From the NCBI RefSeq assembly GCF_012295525.1, contig NZ_CP051167.1, positions 3,765,501 through 3,829,500 of the forward strand: a DNA stretch of 64,000 bases, read 5' to 3'. Source of the DNA: Oxynema aestuarii AP17 (GTDB lineage Bacteria > Cyanobacteriota > Cyanobacteriia > Cyanobacteriales > Laspinemataceae). Of this stretch, positions 53,354-61,667 are shown piece by piece. Position numbers and translations under genes: made by a program. The notes beneath the pieces are model-generated. The model ran no database searches and was not told the DNA's origin. It saw only the letters and a list, made by a program, of their open reading frames with translations. Positions within the stretch are counted from its first letter, which is position 1. Each line of letters starts with the position of its first letter.

Positions 53354-55117
53354 ATGCCAATTTCTAGCGTCCATCAATTTTTAACAGGTTCGACCGATAA
53401 AGTTTCTCGAAAAACCACTCTATTTTGGTGGAATTTAACGGCTATTTTTGTCATTGGTTTTGGTTGGTTGGTCTTAAAAGAAGCATTATCGGCGGAATAT
53501 GTAGTGCAAGACGACGCCCGCCAACATGTTTTTTGGATGCAGCGTTTTCTCGATCCGCAGTTATTTCCCAACGATTTAATTGCGGACTATTTTCAATCGG
53601 TCGCCCCCGCCGGATATACGGCATTTTATTGGATCTTTGCCAAATTGGGAATTGACCCAATTTTTTTACACAAACTCTTACCGCCTATCTTAGGGGCGAT
53701 CGCCAGTTTCTACTGTTTTTTACTGACTTTAGAATTATTTCCCGTTCCCTTAGCTAGCTTTTTGAGTGTTTCGTTACTCAACCATTATTTATGGATGCGT
53801 GACGATCTAATTTCCGCGACTCCCGCCGCTTTTGTCTATCCTTTGTTTTTAGGATTTCTCTATGCACTGTTTCGCCGTCAACTTATTTTTACCTGTGTAA
53901 CTCTCGCCCTTTTGGGTTTATTTTATCCCCAATGCGTATTAATTGCTGGGGGGATTTTATGCTTGCAAATCGTCGGTTTTTCACCTCGCGGAGTCTCCGT
54001 GAATCTCCACAAACCGACCGATCGCGTGGCGGCGATCGGTTTGGCGGTTACGTCCGTGGTGATTTTACTGTATGCATTGAAATCGAATGATTACGGTCCG
54101 GTGATTTCGGCGACGGAAGCAAAAGAGTTTCCGGAGTTTTGGACCGGGGGAAAAAGTGAATTTTTTACCCACAATCGCGAGGAATTTTGGTTTACCGGAC
54201 AGCGAACCGGGATCGTTCCCCGCTTTGGAACTATTTTACCGATTGTAGCGGGCGGGTTTTTGCCCCTATTTCTGTTATTGGATGCGATCGATCGCGGGTT
54301 GCGTCCCCAGGGCGATCGCTGGTTCTCCAGTTTGCAAAAGTTGCGAGAACGCGGCTTATTTTTACTGCAAATTATTATTTCCTCTTTAGTTCTATTTTTT
54401 CTCTCTCACGCCCTTTTATTCCGCTTGCATTTACCGAGTCGCTATACGGAACATACCCTGAGAATGGTCACGGCGATCGCCGCCGGAATCGCGATGACGG
54501 TTCTCATCGACGCGGCGTTTTCTTGGGCGAAAAAATTACGCCGGACGCCAATTCAAATCCTTCCGTTAACTCTAGCGGCGGTATTAATCGGATTGGTGGT
54601 ACTCGAACCGACTTGGTTAAAACGCTTTCCGCGAACGGAATATGTTATCGGCAAATTTCCCGAACTTTATCAATTTTTTTCCCAACAACCGAAAGATATT
54701 TTAATCGCTTCTGTAGCGGATGAAGTGAATAATATTCCTTCATTTAGTGCGCGATCGATCCTCATTGGTGGCGAAGGATATGCGGTTCCCTATCATAAGG
54801 GTTATTTTATGCCGATTCGAGAACGCAGTCTCAACACGATCGCCGCTACTTATACCCCCGATCGCGATCGCTTGCGCGAATTTCTTCAAACTTACCCGAT
54901 CGATTTCTGGTTACTCGAAGAAGGAACCTTTACTCCACCGTACATCGATCGCGATCCGTGGATGATGCAATACGATATCGCAAAAAAAGCGATCGCCCAA
55001 TTACAACAGGGTATCGTTCCCGCCCTCGCCCCCATCGGCGATCGGTGTCAGGTTTTTGAAACTGGACGCTTTGCGGTTTTAGAAGCTTCTTGTTTAGTAG
55101 AACAATTGCAAGATTAA
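53354..55117 (+). CDS. Polytopic membrane protein, GT-C glycosyltransferase-like (paralogue 2)
   Basis: 587 residues. It shares with the preceding gene the motif YVVQDDARQHVFWMQRFLDP without change, plus FPNDLIADYFQSVAPAGYTA, LLGLFYPQCVLIAGGIL and FRLHLPSRYTEHTLRMVTAI. The C-terminal soluble part is PELYQFFSQQPKDILIASVA with DRDRLREFLQTYPIDFWLLE. The duplication is tandem and both copies are intact. The stop codon overlaps the start of the next gene (TAATG), so translation is probably coupled. Substrate and acceptor are unknown. Confidence 0.72.
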   Translation: MPISSVHQFLTGSTDKVSRKTTLFWWNLTAIFVIGFGWLVLKEALSAEYVVQDDARQHVFWMQRFLDPQLFPNDLIADYFQSVAPAGYTAFYWIFAKLGIDPIFLHKLLPPILGAIASFYCFLLTLELFPVPLASFLSVSLLNHYLWMRDDLISATPAAFVYPLFLGFLYALFRRQLIFTCVTLALLGLFYPQCVLIAGGILCLQIVGFSPRGVSVNLHKPTDRVAAIGLAVTSVVILLYALKSNDYGPVISATEAKEFPEFWTGGKSEFFTHNREEFWFTGQRTGIVPRFGTILPIVAGGFLPLFLLLDAIDRGLRPQGDRWFSSLQKLRERGLFLLQIIISSLVLFFLSHALLFRLHLPSRYTEHTLRMVTAIAAGIAMTVLIDAAFSWAKKLRRTPIQILPLTLAAVLIGLVVLEPTWLKRFPRTEYVIGKFPELYQFFSQQPKDILIASVADEVNNIPSFSARSILIGGEGYAVPYHKGYFMPIRERSLNTIAATYTPDRDRLREFLQTYPIDFWLLEEGTFTPPYIDRDPWMMQYDIAKKAIAQLQQGIVPALAPIGDRCQVFETGRFAVLEASCLVEQLQD

Positions 55118-55824
55118 TGTTTTATTATCATCGAATATTTAGCGATAATAAGCTCAATATTATTCCTTTCTTACTGATTATCACTGTCGATTGTTTGGCT
55201 TTGAGTTTGGCGATTCTTCTAGCAGTATTTTCCGGGTTGGAACCGACCCATTTTATGGAAGAAGGAGAACCGATCACCTGGTTTTCGGCGGGACAATTGG
55301 CGGCGATCGGGGCGATCGCCGCGATCGTTGGCGCAATTCGTTTCCGCGATCGCTACTCTCGAAAAATCCCCCATGCTTCCCCCTGGATTTGGTTTTTTAT
55401 CGCTACTTGTTTCTGGTTTCTCGGGCTTGACGAACTCCAAGAAATCCACGAATCGATCGACCTATGGATTCATGAATTATTGAACATCGACCAAAGCCAT
55501 TTGAGCGATCGCCTCGACGATCTAGTTATTTTACTGTATGGGGCTGTGATGGGATTTGTTCTTTATAAAAATAAGCGCGAATTAAAACAATTCCGACAAG
55601 TGTGGAAATTATTAAAATTAGGAATTTATACGGCGATCGCGATGGTGATTCTCGATGCTATCACCAATCAAAATGATATTATTGCTAGTGAAACCGTCAA
55701 CGAATGGGTGGGAACTATTGAAGAATGCTTTAAAATTGGTGCTGAAGGCATCTTTTTATCGGTGAGTTACTACTGTTTGCAAATTGCTAAAATTTCGAGC
55801 ATTAGCAAACTCGAAAATAACTAA
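55117..55824 (+). CDS. Membrane protein of unknown function with D-E-x-x-E-I-H-E motif
   Basis: 235 residues from ATG 55117, overlapping the previous stop by one base. An upstream TTG at 55090 would overlap more and is less likely. Five or six membrane helices: IIPFLLIITVDCLALSLAIL, GQLAAIGAIAAIVGAIRF, IWFFIATCFWFLGLDELQEI, DLVILLYGAVMGFVL, LGIYTAIAMVILDAI. The motif LDELQEIHESIDLWIHELL and the later WVGTIEECFKIGAEG place acidic and His residues near the membrane surface, possibly metal ligands. The operon position between GT-C-like genes suggests a part in envelope glycan or lipid metabolism. Confidence 0.65.
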   Translation: MFYYHRIFSDNKLNIIPFLLIITVDCLALSLAILLAVFSGLEPTHFMEEGEPITWFSAGQLAAIGAIAAIVGAIRFRDRYSRKIPHASPWIWFFIATCFWFLGLDELQEIHESIDLWIHELLNIDQSHLSDRLDDLVILLYGAVMGFVLYKNKRELKQFRQVWKLLKLGIYTAIAMVILDAITNQNDIIASETVNEWVGTIEECFKIGAEGIFLSVSYYCLQIAKISSISKLENN

Positions 55825-55842
55825 ATCTGGAGGGCGATCGCC

Positions 55843-57483
55843 TTGAATCAAAATCCTTTTAATTCTACAAATAATCCCGATCGCCTCAAAATTGCGATCG
55901 CTTTGAGTGCGATCGTAGGCGTCAGCTTAATTATTAATATTATCGGCATTAATTGGGGATTACCGAGTACGATCGGCTGGGCCCCAGACGAACTCATTCC
56001 CTTACGAGTTTTAGAGGGATTAGAAAAAGGTTTTTCCAATGGGTGGTATTACAAATACCCACCCTTTCACTTCTATATTTTAGCCCTTCTCTATTCTCCT
56101 TTCTGGATTCTGCATCAATTCCAGATAGTTGACATTTACAGCAGTGAAATTTATACGATTTTATTTTATCTCGGTCGCGGTCTGACTTTGCTCATCTCTG
56201 TCGGCTTGCTGCTGGTGTTATACTTCTTGGCGTCGAAGGTTTTCGATCGCGCTTCTGCCCTCTTTTCTTTACTAATTATAATCGTCAGTTGTCCGTTTGT
56301 TTACTATTCAAAAACTCTCAATCTCGATATTCCGTATTTATTTTGGTTTTCCCTGTCGTTATTCTTCTATTTAAGAATTCTAGAACGACAACAATTACGA
56401 GATTATCTCCTCTTTTCTCTGATGGCGGCGATCGCTGTTGCTACAAAAGATCAAGCCTATGCTTTTTACCTACTCACGCCTCTAGTTATTATTTGGCAAC
56501 ACTATCGTTATTTAAAACAAGTCGATCCCGATATTCGTTTTAAAGACGCACTTTTAGATCGAAAAATTGTTTATTCGCTGTGGGTCGGATTCGGCGTATT
56601 TTTTCTCTTGCATAATCTTATTTTTAATTTGGAGGGTTTTTTCAAGCATGTTAACTTAATTACCTCCGGTAGTGCTCAAATTCGCCCCCGATACGAACAG
56701 AATCTCTGGGGACAATTAAAAATGTTTCGCCAAAGTTTGATCCATTTGCGCTTTTCTCTGGGATGGGGATTGTATTTTATTTCGATTTTGGGTTTCCTCA
56801 AAGTTGTTTCTAAGATAAGAAAGTATCGTTTATTCGCTTTTTTACTGGTTCCCCTCGTTTCTTACTATCTTTTTTATATTTGCATTGTTTGGTATAGTAA
56901 TATTCGTTATTTAATGCCCATTTTGTTAATTCTATCTCTGTGTGGCGGTAAATTTATTGCAGAATTTTTGGGAAGGCGATCGCCTTATCTCGCAGTTAAA
57001 GCGTTAGCCATTATTGCTATTTTTATTTACAGTTTTTCTTATTCGTTTACACTCAATATTTTGATGGTCAATGACTCCCGTTATCGGGTAGAAACCTGGA
57101 TGAATGAAAATATTGAAGCGAATGCACTGGTTTTGGGGGCGGGCGATCGCAAATATTTACCCAGACTGGAACCTTATCGTTCCCAAGTCATCACCGAACC
57201 CACCCTAGAAACAGTGACTAACCTCGATCCGGACTATATTGTTTTAACGAGTGCTTACGATATTCGTCGGTTTGAAAGTGGGACGCCGGAATATCAGTTT
57301 TTTGCCGAACTGCAAGATCGTAAATTACCTTATCGTCTGCAATTTAGATATCAATATCGACCGCAATGGTATTTTTTCAATCGCCAAGAATTGGAATATC
57401 GCAATGTAGACGATCGCTATATTTACTCAAATTTCGATAAAATCGATCCGGAAATTACTATTTTTCAAAAAGTTCGGGAATAA
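55843..57483 (+). CDS. GT39/ArnT-like membrane glycosyltransferase
   Basis: 546 residues, about ten to twelve membrane helices. It starts at TTG 55843, with GGAGGG 8 bases before. The first loop has GLPSTIGWAPDELIPLRVLE with the acidic DE pair typical of PMT/ArnT catalysis. Then NGWYYKYPPFHFYILALLYS, the helix SALFSLLIIIVSCPFVYYSK, and DIPYLFWFSLSLFFYLRI. Such enzymes transfer a sugar from a polyprenyl-phosphate carrier to protein or lipid. The GT2 gene that follows, in the opposite direction, is of the kind that makes polyprenyl-phosphate sugars, so donor synthesis and use may sit together. Confidence 0.8.
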   Translation: MNQNPFNSTNNPDRLKIAIALSAIVGVSLIINIIGINWGLPSTIGWAPDELIPLRVLEGLEKGFSNGWYYKYPPFHFYILALLYSPFWILHQFQIVDIYSSEIYTILFYLGRGLTLLISVGLLLVLYFLASKVFDRASALFSLLIIIVSCPFVYYSKTLNLDIPYLFWFSLSLFFYLRILERQQLRDYLLFSLMAAIAVATKDQAYAFYLLTPLVIIWQHYRYLKQVDPDIRFKDALLDRKIVYSLWVGFGVFFLLHNLIFNLEGFFKHVNLITSGSAQIRPRYEQNLWGQLKMFRQSLIHLRFSLGWGLYFISILGFLKVVSKIRKYRLFAFLLVPLVSYYLFYICIVWYSNIRYLMPILLILSLCGGKFIAEFLGRRSPYLAVKALAIIAIFIYSFSYSFTLNILMVNDSRYRVETWMNENIEANALVLGAGDRKYLPRLEPYRSQVITEPTLETVTNLDPDYIVLTSAYDIRRFESGTPEYQFFAELQDRKLPYRLQFRYQYRPQWYFFNRQELEYRNVDDRYIYSNFDKIDPEITIFQKVRE

Positions 57484-57579
57484 GAAGCCTAAATTTTAAA
57501 ACATTTTGATGCGGGCAGAATGCCCGCCCCCTAACAATCATTCAATCTAACAATTCAACATCTAAAATCTAAAATCCTT

Positions 57580-58494
57580 TTACCGACTGCGCTTGTCAAT
57601 CATATCTGCAAGGAGGGCAAACATCCCTAATTGAGTAGAAGTGACTAGTAAAATTAAAGTTCTTTCAGTTAAATCTTGACGGATAAAAAGATCTTGAAAC
57701 AGAGTAATTAAAAACCCCGAAAAAAAGACCCCTGCAACGGGTAAAAATACACGCAAAGGAGCAAAATAAACCCCGGTTCTGAGAATAATTTGTAAGAAAC
57801 GTAGAGTATCGCGAATCGGTTGAATTTTACTTTTGCCAATGCGGGGGTGATAGTCGATCGGTTCGTAATCGACAATATAATGATTCGTCAACATGGCGAT
57901 CGCGATCGTGGTGGTGAAACTGAAACCGTCCGGGAGAATGTTGAGAAACTGTTCGGCGATATCTTTGCGAAAGACGCGCAAGCCACTGTTGAGGTCGGGG
58001 ATGCGACATCGGGTGACCCATTCGGCGAAGCGGACGAGAAACCATTTGGGGATTTTGCGGAGGTTGGAATAGCGGACGTTGGCGCCGATGCGGGCGCCGA
58101 TGACCATGTCGGCGTCGCGAGTGAGGGCGACGAGGTGGGGAATACGATCGCTCGGATAGGTTCCGTCGGCGTCGGTAATGGCGATTAAGGGATGTTTGGC
58201 GTGACGGATGCCTGTTTTGAGGGCGGCGCCGTAGCCTAAGTTGTTGGAGTGGTGGTAGACGCGCAGGTGAGGGCTGGGACGAGGGCGATCGCGCTGCTGC
58301 CACTGTTGTAAAATGGCGGCGGTGGCGTCGCTGGAACCGTCGTCGATCGCCAAAATTTCGTAAGTCGATCCGGCGCGATCGAGGATTTGTTCTAATTCGT
58401 CGAGGGTATGGGCGATCGCCAGTTCTTCGTTATAAACCGGAATAATCACCGAAAATGGCAGATTTTCGCCGCGATCTCGTTCGATAGAGTCCAT
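57580..58494 (-). CDS. Family 2 glycosyltransferase, polyprenyl-phosphate sugar synthase type
   Basis: 304 residues. FSVIIPVYNEELAIAHTLDE and YEILAIDDGSSDATAAILQQ form the GT-A nucleotide-sugar site. HPLIAITDADGTYPSDRIPH is the D-x-D region, and IPDLNSGLRVFRKDIAEQFL the acceptor loop. Two membrane helices end the protein (FAPLRVFLPVAGVFFSGFLITLF and TLILLVTSTQLGMFALLAD), as in DPM1/GtrB-like enzymes that charge dolichyl- or undecaprenyl-phosphate with a sugar. ATG at 58494. It converges with the GT39-like gene and is divergent from the CHASE2-cyclase gene. Confidence 0.9.
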   Translation of the reverse strand: MDSIERDRGENLPFSVIIPVYNEELAIAHTLDELEQILDRAGSTYEILAIDDGSSDATAAILQQWQQRDRPRPSPHLRVYHHSNNLGYGAALKTGIRHAKHPLIAITDADGTYPSDRIPHLVALTRDADMVIGARIGANVRYSNLRKIPKWFLVRFAEWVTRCRIPDLNSGLRVFRKDIAEQFLNILPDGFSFTTTIAIAMLTNHYIVDYEPIDYHPRIGKSKIQPIRDTLRFLQIILRTGVYFAPLRVFLPVAGVFFSGFLITLFQDLFIRQDLTERTLILLVTSTQLGMFALLADMIDKRSR

Positions 58495-58661
58495 AGGGCT
58501 TGCAAAACAAGCATTTTAGCAGAACAGTTGCGGAAAATCGATTCTATCACGTCGGTTTGGGGGCGCAGTCGGCGCAATTTTTTATCGTGACGATCGCTAA
58601 AATAGGAACCCAATAGATACACTATTGGTGGTCCAATCCCGCGCCGTAACGCCACACGTCC

Positions 58662-60587
58662 TTGTTTACCAAGTTTTTTACGCGAGAGCTTCGAGATCGG
58701 CTGCACGCCGTGCGCCAGTCGCTGACGGCGACGCGGATCTTGATGGCGGTGGCGATCGCCGTGTTAATTGCGGGCTTACTGCTGGCGCAAACTTGGGGAT
58801 GGACCCAAAGCTTAGAACTGGCGGTGTTCGATCGCATGGTGCAGATGCAGCCCGATCCCGGCCCGGACCCGCGCCTGTTGGTGGTCGAAATTACCGAGTC
58901 TGACTTGCAACGTTTTCAAAAATGGCCGTTGAGCGATCGCATTTACGCCCACGCTTTGCAAGAACTCCAAAAACATCATCCCAAGGCGATCGCTCTCGAT
59001 ATTTTTCGCGATCTTCCCAATCCTCCCGGTTATGAGGAATTGGTCGCCCAATTGCAACAGCCTAACGTCATCGGTATTACCTATTTCGGCAATAGCAACA
59101 TCGAACGCATTCCGCCACCGCCGACGTTAGCAGAATCTCAGGTCGCCTTTAGCGATCTGCTCACCGATCCCGATGGGGTCGTCCGTCGCAATTTAATGTT
59201 TCTCCCTGAGGAGGACCGGATTTTCCAATCCCTCTCTTTGAGTCTGGCCCTGTTCGAGTTGGACGATCGCGGTCTGACCCCGAAAATCGCGGCAGATAAT
59301 AACTATCACCTGGGCAACGCTATTTTTACCCAACTCAAGCCCGATTCTGGCGGCTATCAAGCGATCGATGCGGGAGGCTACCAAATTCTCCTCCACTACC
59401 GATCGCGCGATCCCGCCCGCCGGGTCACTCTCGGCGATCTACTCGACGGACGCTACGATCCTGCGTGGGTCGAGGATAAACTGGTGGCGATCGGAACCAC
59501 GGCCCCGAGTTTAAAAGACACTTTTTTTACCCCCTACAGTGAAGTCGCCGAGGGCAATCGCAAAATGCCGGGGGTGTTGATTCACACCCAAATGGTCAGT
59601 CAGTTTTTGACTGCGGCGATCGACGATCGCCCCACTTTCTGGTTTTGGCCCGCATGGTTAGAAACCCTTTGGATTCTCACTTGGGAGGGCCTGGGAGTTT
59701 GTATCGGAATGCGGCTCAATCATCCGGCAATGCTGGCCGTTTGTACGGTCGTGAGTTTGTCCGCTTTGGCGCTAATTTCCTATCAATTCTTCCTCCACGG
59801 CGGCTGGATTCCCATAGCCACGCCCGGCTTAGGATTGTTGCTCGTATCGGCGGCGATCGTCACTTACGAACTCCAAAAAGCCCGACAACAACAATCGATG
59901 GTCATGCGCTTACTCGGTCAACAAACTTCGCCAGAAATTGCCCGAGCTCTTTGGCAACAACGCGACAGTCTACTCGAATCTGGAATGATTCCCGGAAGGA
60001 CATTAACTGCTACTGTATTGTTTAGCGACATTCACAATTTTACGACGATTTCCGAGCAGACTTCTACCGATCTTCTCATGAGTTGGCTCAATGAATATTT
60101 GCAAGCAATGACTCGAGAAGTCACGACCCATCACGGGATTGTTAATAAGTTTATTGGCGATGCCTTGATGGCGGTTTTTGGCCTTCCTTTATCCCATTAC
60201 AATACCTCAGAAGATGCCCGCAATGCCGTATCTTGCGCGTTGGCGATGCGCGATCGCCTCCGCGAACTCAATGACAACTGGGCCAAGCGCGGTTTACCCG
60301 TAATTCAAATTCGCATCGGAATTTACACCGGATCTGTAATGGCTGGCAGTTTGGGCGGGAAAGAACGGCTGGAATATGGCGTCATCGGCGATAGTGTCAA
60401 CATTGCTTCTCGTTTGGAAAGTTGCGAAAAAGACCGTCAAATCGATAATTGTCGGATTTTAATCGCCCGCCAAACCTTGATTCACGTTTACGGAGAATTT
60501 GAAGTCGAATTCTGGGGGCCGTTGCAACTCAAAGGTAAACAACATTCGGTGGAAGTTTATCGCGTTTTGGGTAAGTTGCGAAAGTAG
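58662..60587 (+). CDS. CHASE2-class III adenylate/guanylate cyclase
   Basis: 641 residues. A membrane helix near 27-47 (ILMAVAIAVLIAGLLLAQTW), then CHASE2 (LAVFDRMVQMQPDPGPDPRL, HPKAIALDIFRDLPNPPGYE, DKLVAIGTTAPSLKDTFFTP). Three membrane helices lie near 330-410, then a class III cyclase. Metal aspartates are D456 (LFSDIHNFTTISEQ) and D500 (KFIGDALMAVFG). Downstream are the transition-state region YGVIGDSVNIASRLES and G-K-E-R-L-E-Y. The substrate, ATP or GTP, is not certain. TTG 58662 is the assumed start; a later ATG at 58743 falls in the first helix. It heads a second CHASE2-DUF928-CHAT set. Confidence 0.9.
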   Translation: MFTKFFTRELRDRLHAVRQSLTATRILMAVAIAVLIAGLLLAQTWGWTQSLELAVFDRMVQMQPDPGPDPRLLVVEITESDLQRFQKWPLSDRIYAHALQELQKHHPKAIALDIFRDLPNPPGYEELVAQLQQPNVIGITYFGNSNIERIPPPPTLAESQVAFSDLLTDPDGVVRRNLMFLPEEDRIFQSLSLSLALFELDDRGLTPKIAADNNYHLGNAIFTQLKPDSGGYQAIDAGGYQILLHYRSRDPARRVTLGDLLDGRYDPAWVEDKLVAIGTTAPSLKDTFFTPYSEVAEGNRKMPGVLIHTQMVSQFLTAAIDDRPTFWFWPAWLETLWILTWEGLGVCIGMRLNHPAMLAVCTVVSLSALALISYQFFLHGGWIPIATPGLGLLLVSAAIVTYELQKARQQQSMVMRLLGQQTSPEIARALWQQRDSLLESGMIPGRTLTATVLFSDIHNFTTISEQTSTDLLMSWLNEYLQAMTREVTTHHGIVNKFIGDALMAVFGLPLSHYNTSEDARNAVSCALAMRDRLRELNDNWAKRGLPVIQIRIGIYTGSVMAGSLGGKERLEYGVIGDSVNIASRLESCEKDRQIDNCRILIARQTLIHVYGEFEVEFWGPLQLKGKQHSVEVYRVLGKLRK

Positions 60588-60619
60588 AAAAGAATTTTAC
60601 ATTTTCGCCGTTCGGCGGT

Positions 60620-60641
60620 ACATTTAGGGAGATCTAAATGT
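60620..60641 (+). terminator. Short perfect hairpin after the cyclase gene
   Basis: ACATTTAG (60620-60627) pairs with CTAAATGT (60634-60641) over a 6-base loop, preceded by another small stem CGCCG-TTCGGCG. T tract is lacking, so it may be a processing site rather than a terminator. Confidence 0.35.
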
Positions 60642-60767
60642 CTTGGATAGCAGAGGAAAAGGCTGTATCGATCGCGCGATCGAGAAGGACTCTCAGGATC
60701 GGTTACAATTAAAGAAATTAGATTAAATGTTTCGTTATAATTTTCAGTCAAAATATTTTTTAGTGCC

Positions 60768-61583
60768 ATGCCAGTTAAACATTTTCAAAACTCCATAATT
60801 TTTCGATCGCCGACCTCGGCGTTAGCGATCGCCACCCTCTTAGTCGTCGCGATCGCGCCGATGGGGAATCTGGCGACAGCCTCCGAAATCACGATCGCCG
60901 ATTCGCCTACCCCCAGAGTGAACGACCGTCCGGGAGGACGAGAACCGGGAGGCAACCGCGCGCCCCTTCCCGAAATTGACAACGCCCCGGGAGGACGAGA
61001 ACCGGGCGCAACCCGCAGCGCCAATGGATGTCTGGAAGAAGATAAAGCCTTGGCGATCGTGCAACCCGTCGGCGATCGCAACCGCATTACCACCAGTGCT
61101 ATCTATCCGACGTTCTTCTTCTACCTTCCAGAAACCAGCGCGCCCAAAGCCGAATTTGTTCTCACGGACGATAGGTATCAAGAAATTTACAAGACCACTT
61201 TCGACGTTTTCGATGCAGGTAGCACGATTCGGGTCACTATCCCCGCTTCTCTGCTGTCGCCGACATTGGAAGTGGGATCCGAGTATACTTGGTCTTTTTC
61301 CTTATTGTGCAATCCCAACGAACCCTCGGGGAATATCTTCATTCAAGGAACGATCGAACGGATGATGTCGAGTGAGGGATCGCAAGGGGAAATGATGGCA
61401 GCTTCGGCGAGCGATCGCCTCGCCCGCTTCCTGGAGGAGGAAAACTGGACCGATGCCCTGATTGCCTTAGCCGACCTGCGCCGCGAAAACCCGAATGACC
61501 GCAGTTTGCGCGATCGCTGGACGTCCCTCTTACAAGAGTTGGGACTCGAAGAGTACGCCAACGAACCGTTAGTGCAACCTTAA
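60768..61583 (+). CDS. DUF928 protein with P-G-G-R-E-P-G repeats
   Basis: 271 residues. A signal peptide (TSALAIATLLVVAIAPMGNLAT) precedes two PGGREPG units (VNDRPGGREPGGNR, DNAPGGREPGATRS). DUF928 follows from ~95: IYPTFFFYLPETSAPKAEFV, STIRVTIPASLLSPTLEVGS, YTWSFSLLCNPNEPSGNIFI. A tail similar to the first copy ends LLQELGLEEYANEPLVQP. The Cys pair (NGC and LLC) is absent from the other DUF928 protein here. It is periplasmic, and placed between the CHASE2 cyclase and a TPR-CHAT gene in the same direction, the mirror order of the first module. Confidence 0.88.
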   Translation: MPVKHFQNSIIFRSPTSALAIATLLVVAIAPMGNLATASEITIADSPTPRVNDRPGGREPGGNRAPLPEIDNAPGGREPGATRSANGCLEEDKALAIVQPVGDRNRITTSAIYPTFFFYLPETSAPKAEFVLTDDRYQEIYKTTFDVFDAGSTIRVTIPASLLSPTLEVGSEYTWSFSLLCNPNEPSGNIFIQGTIERMMSSEGSQGEMMAASASDRLARFLEEENWTDALIALADLRRENPNDRSLRDRWTSLLQELGLEEYANEPLVQP

Positions 61584-61667
61584 GCTGAAGATGAGTTATC
61601 ACGGGAAGAAGGGGAACGGCCCATCGGTGGCACCTTTCCCCGTGTCCATCTCAACGGTTCGAGCGTT

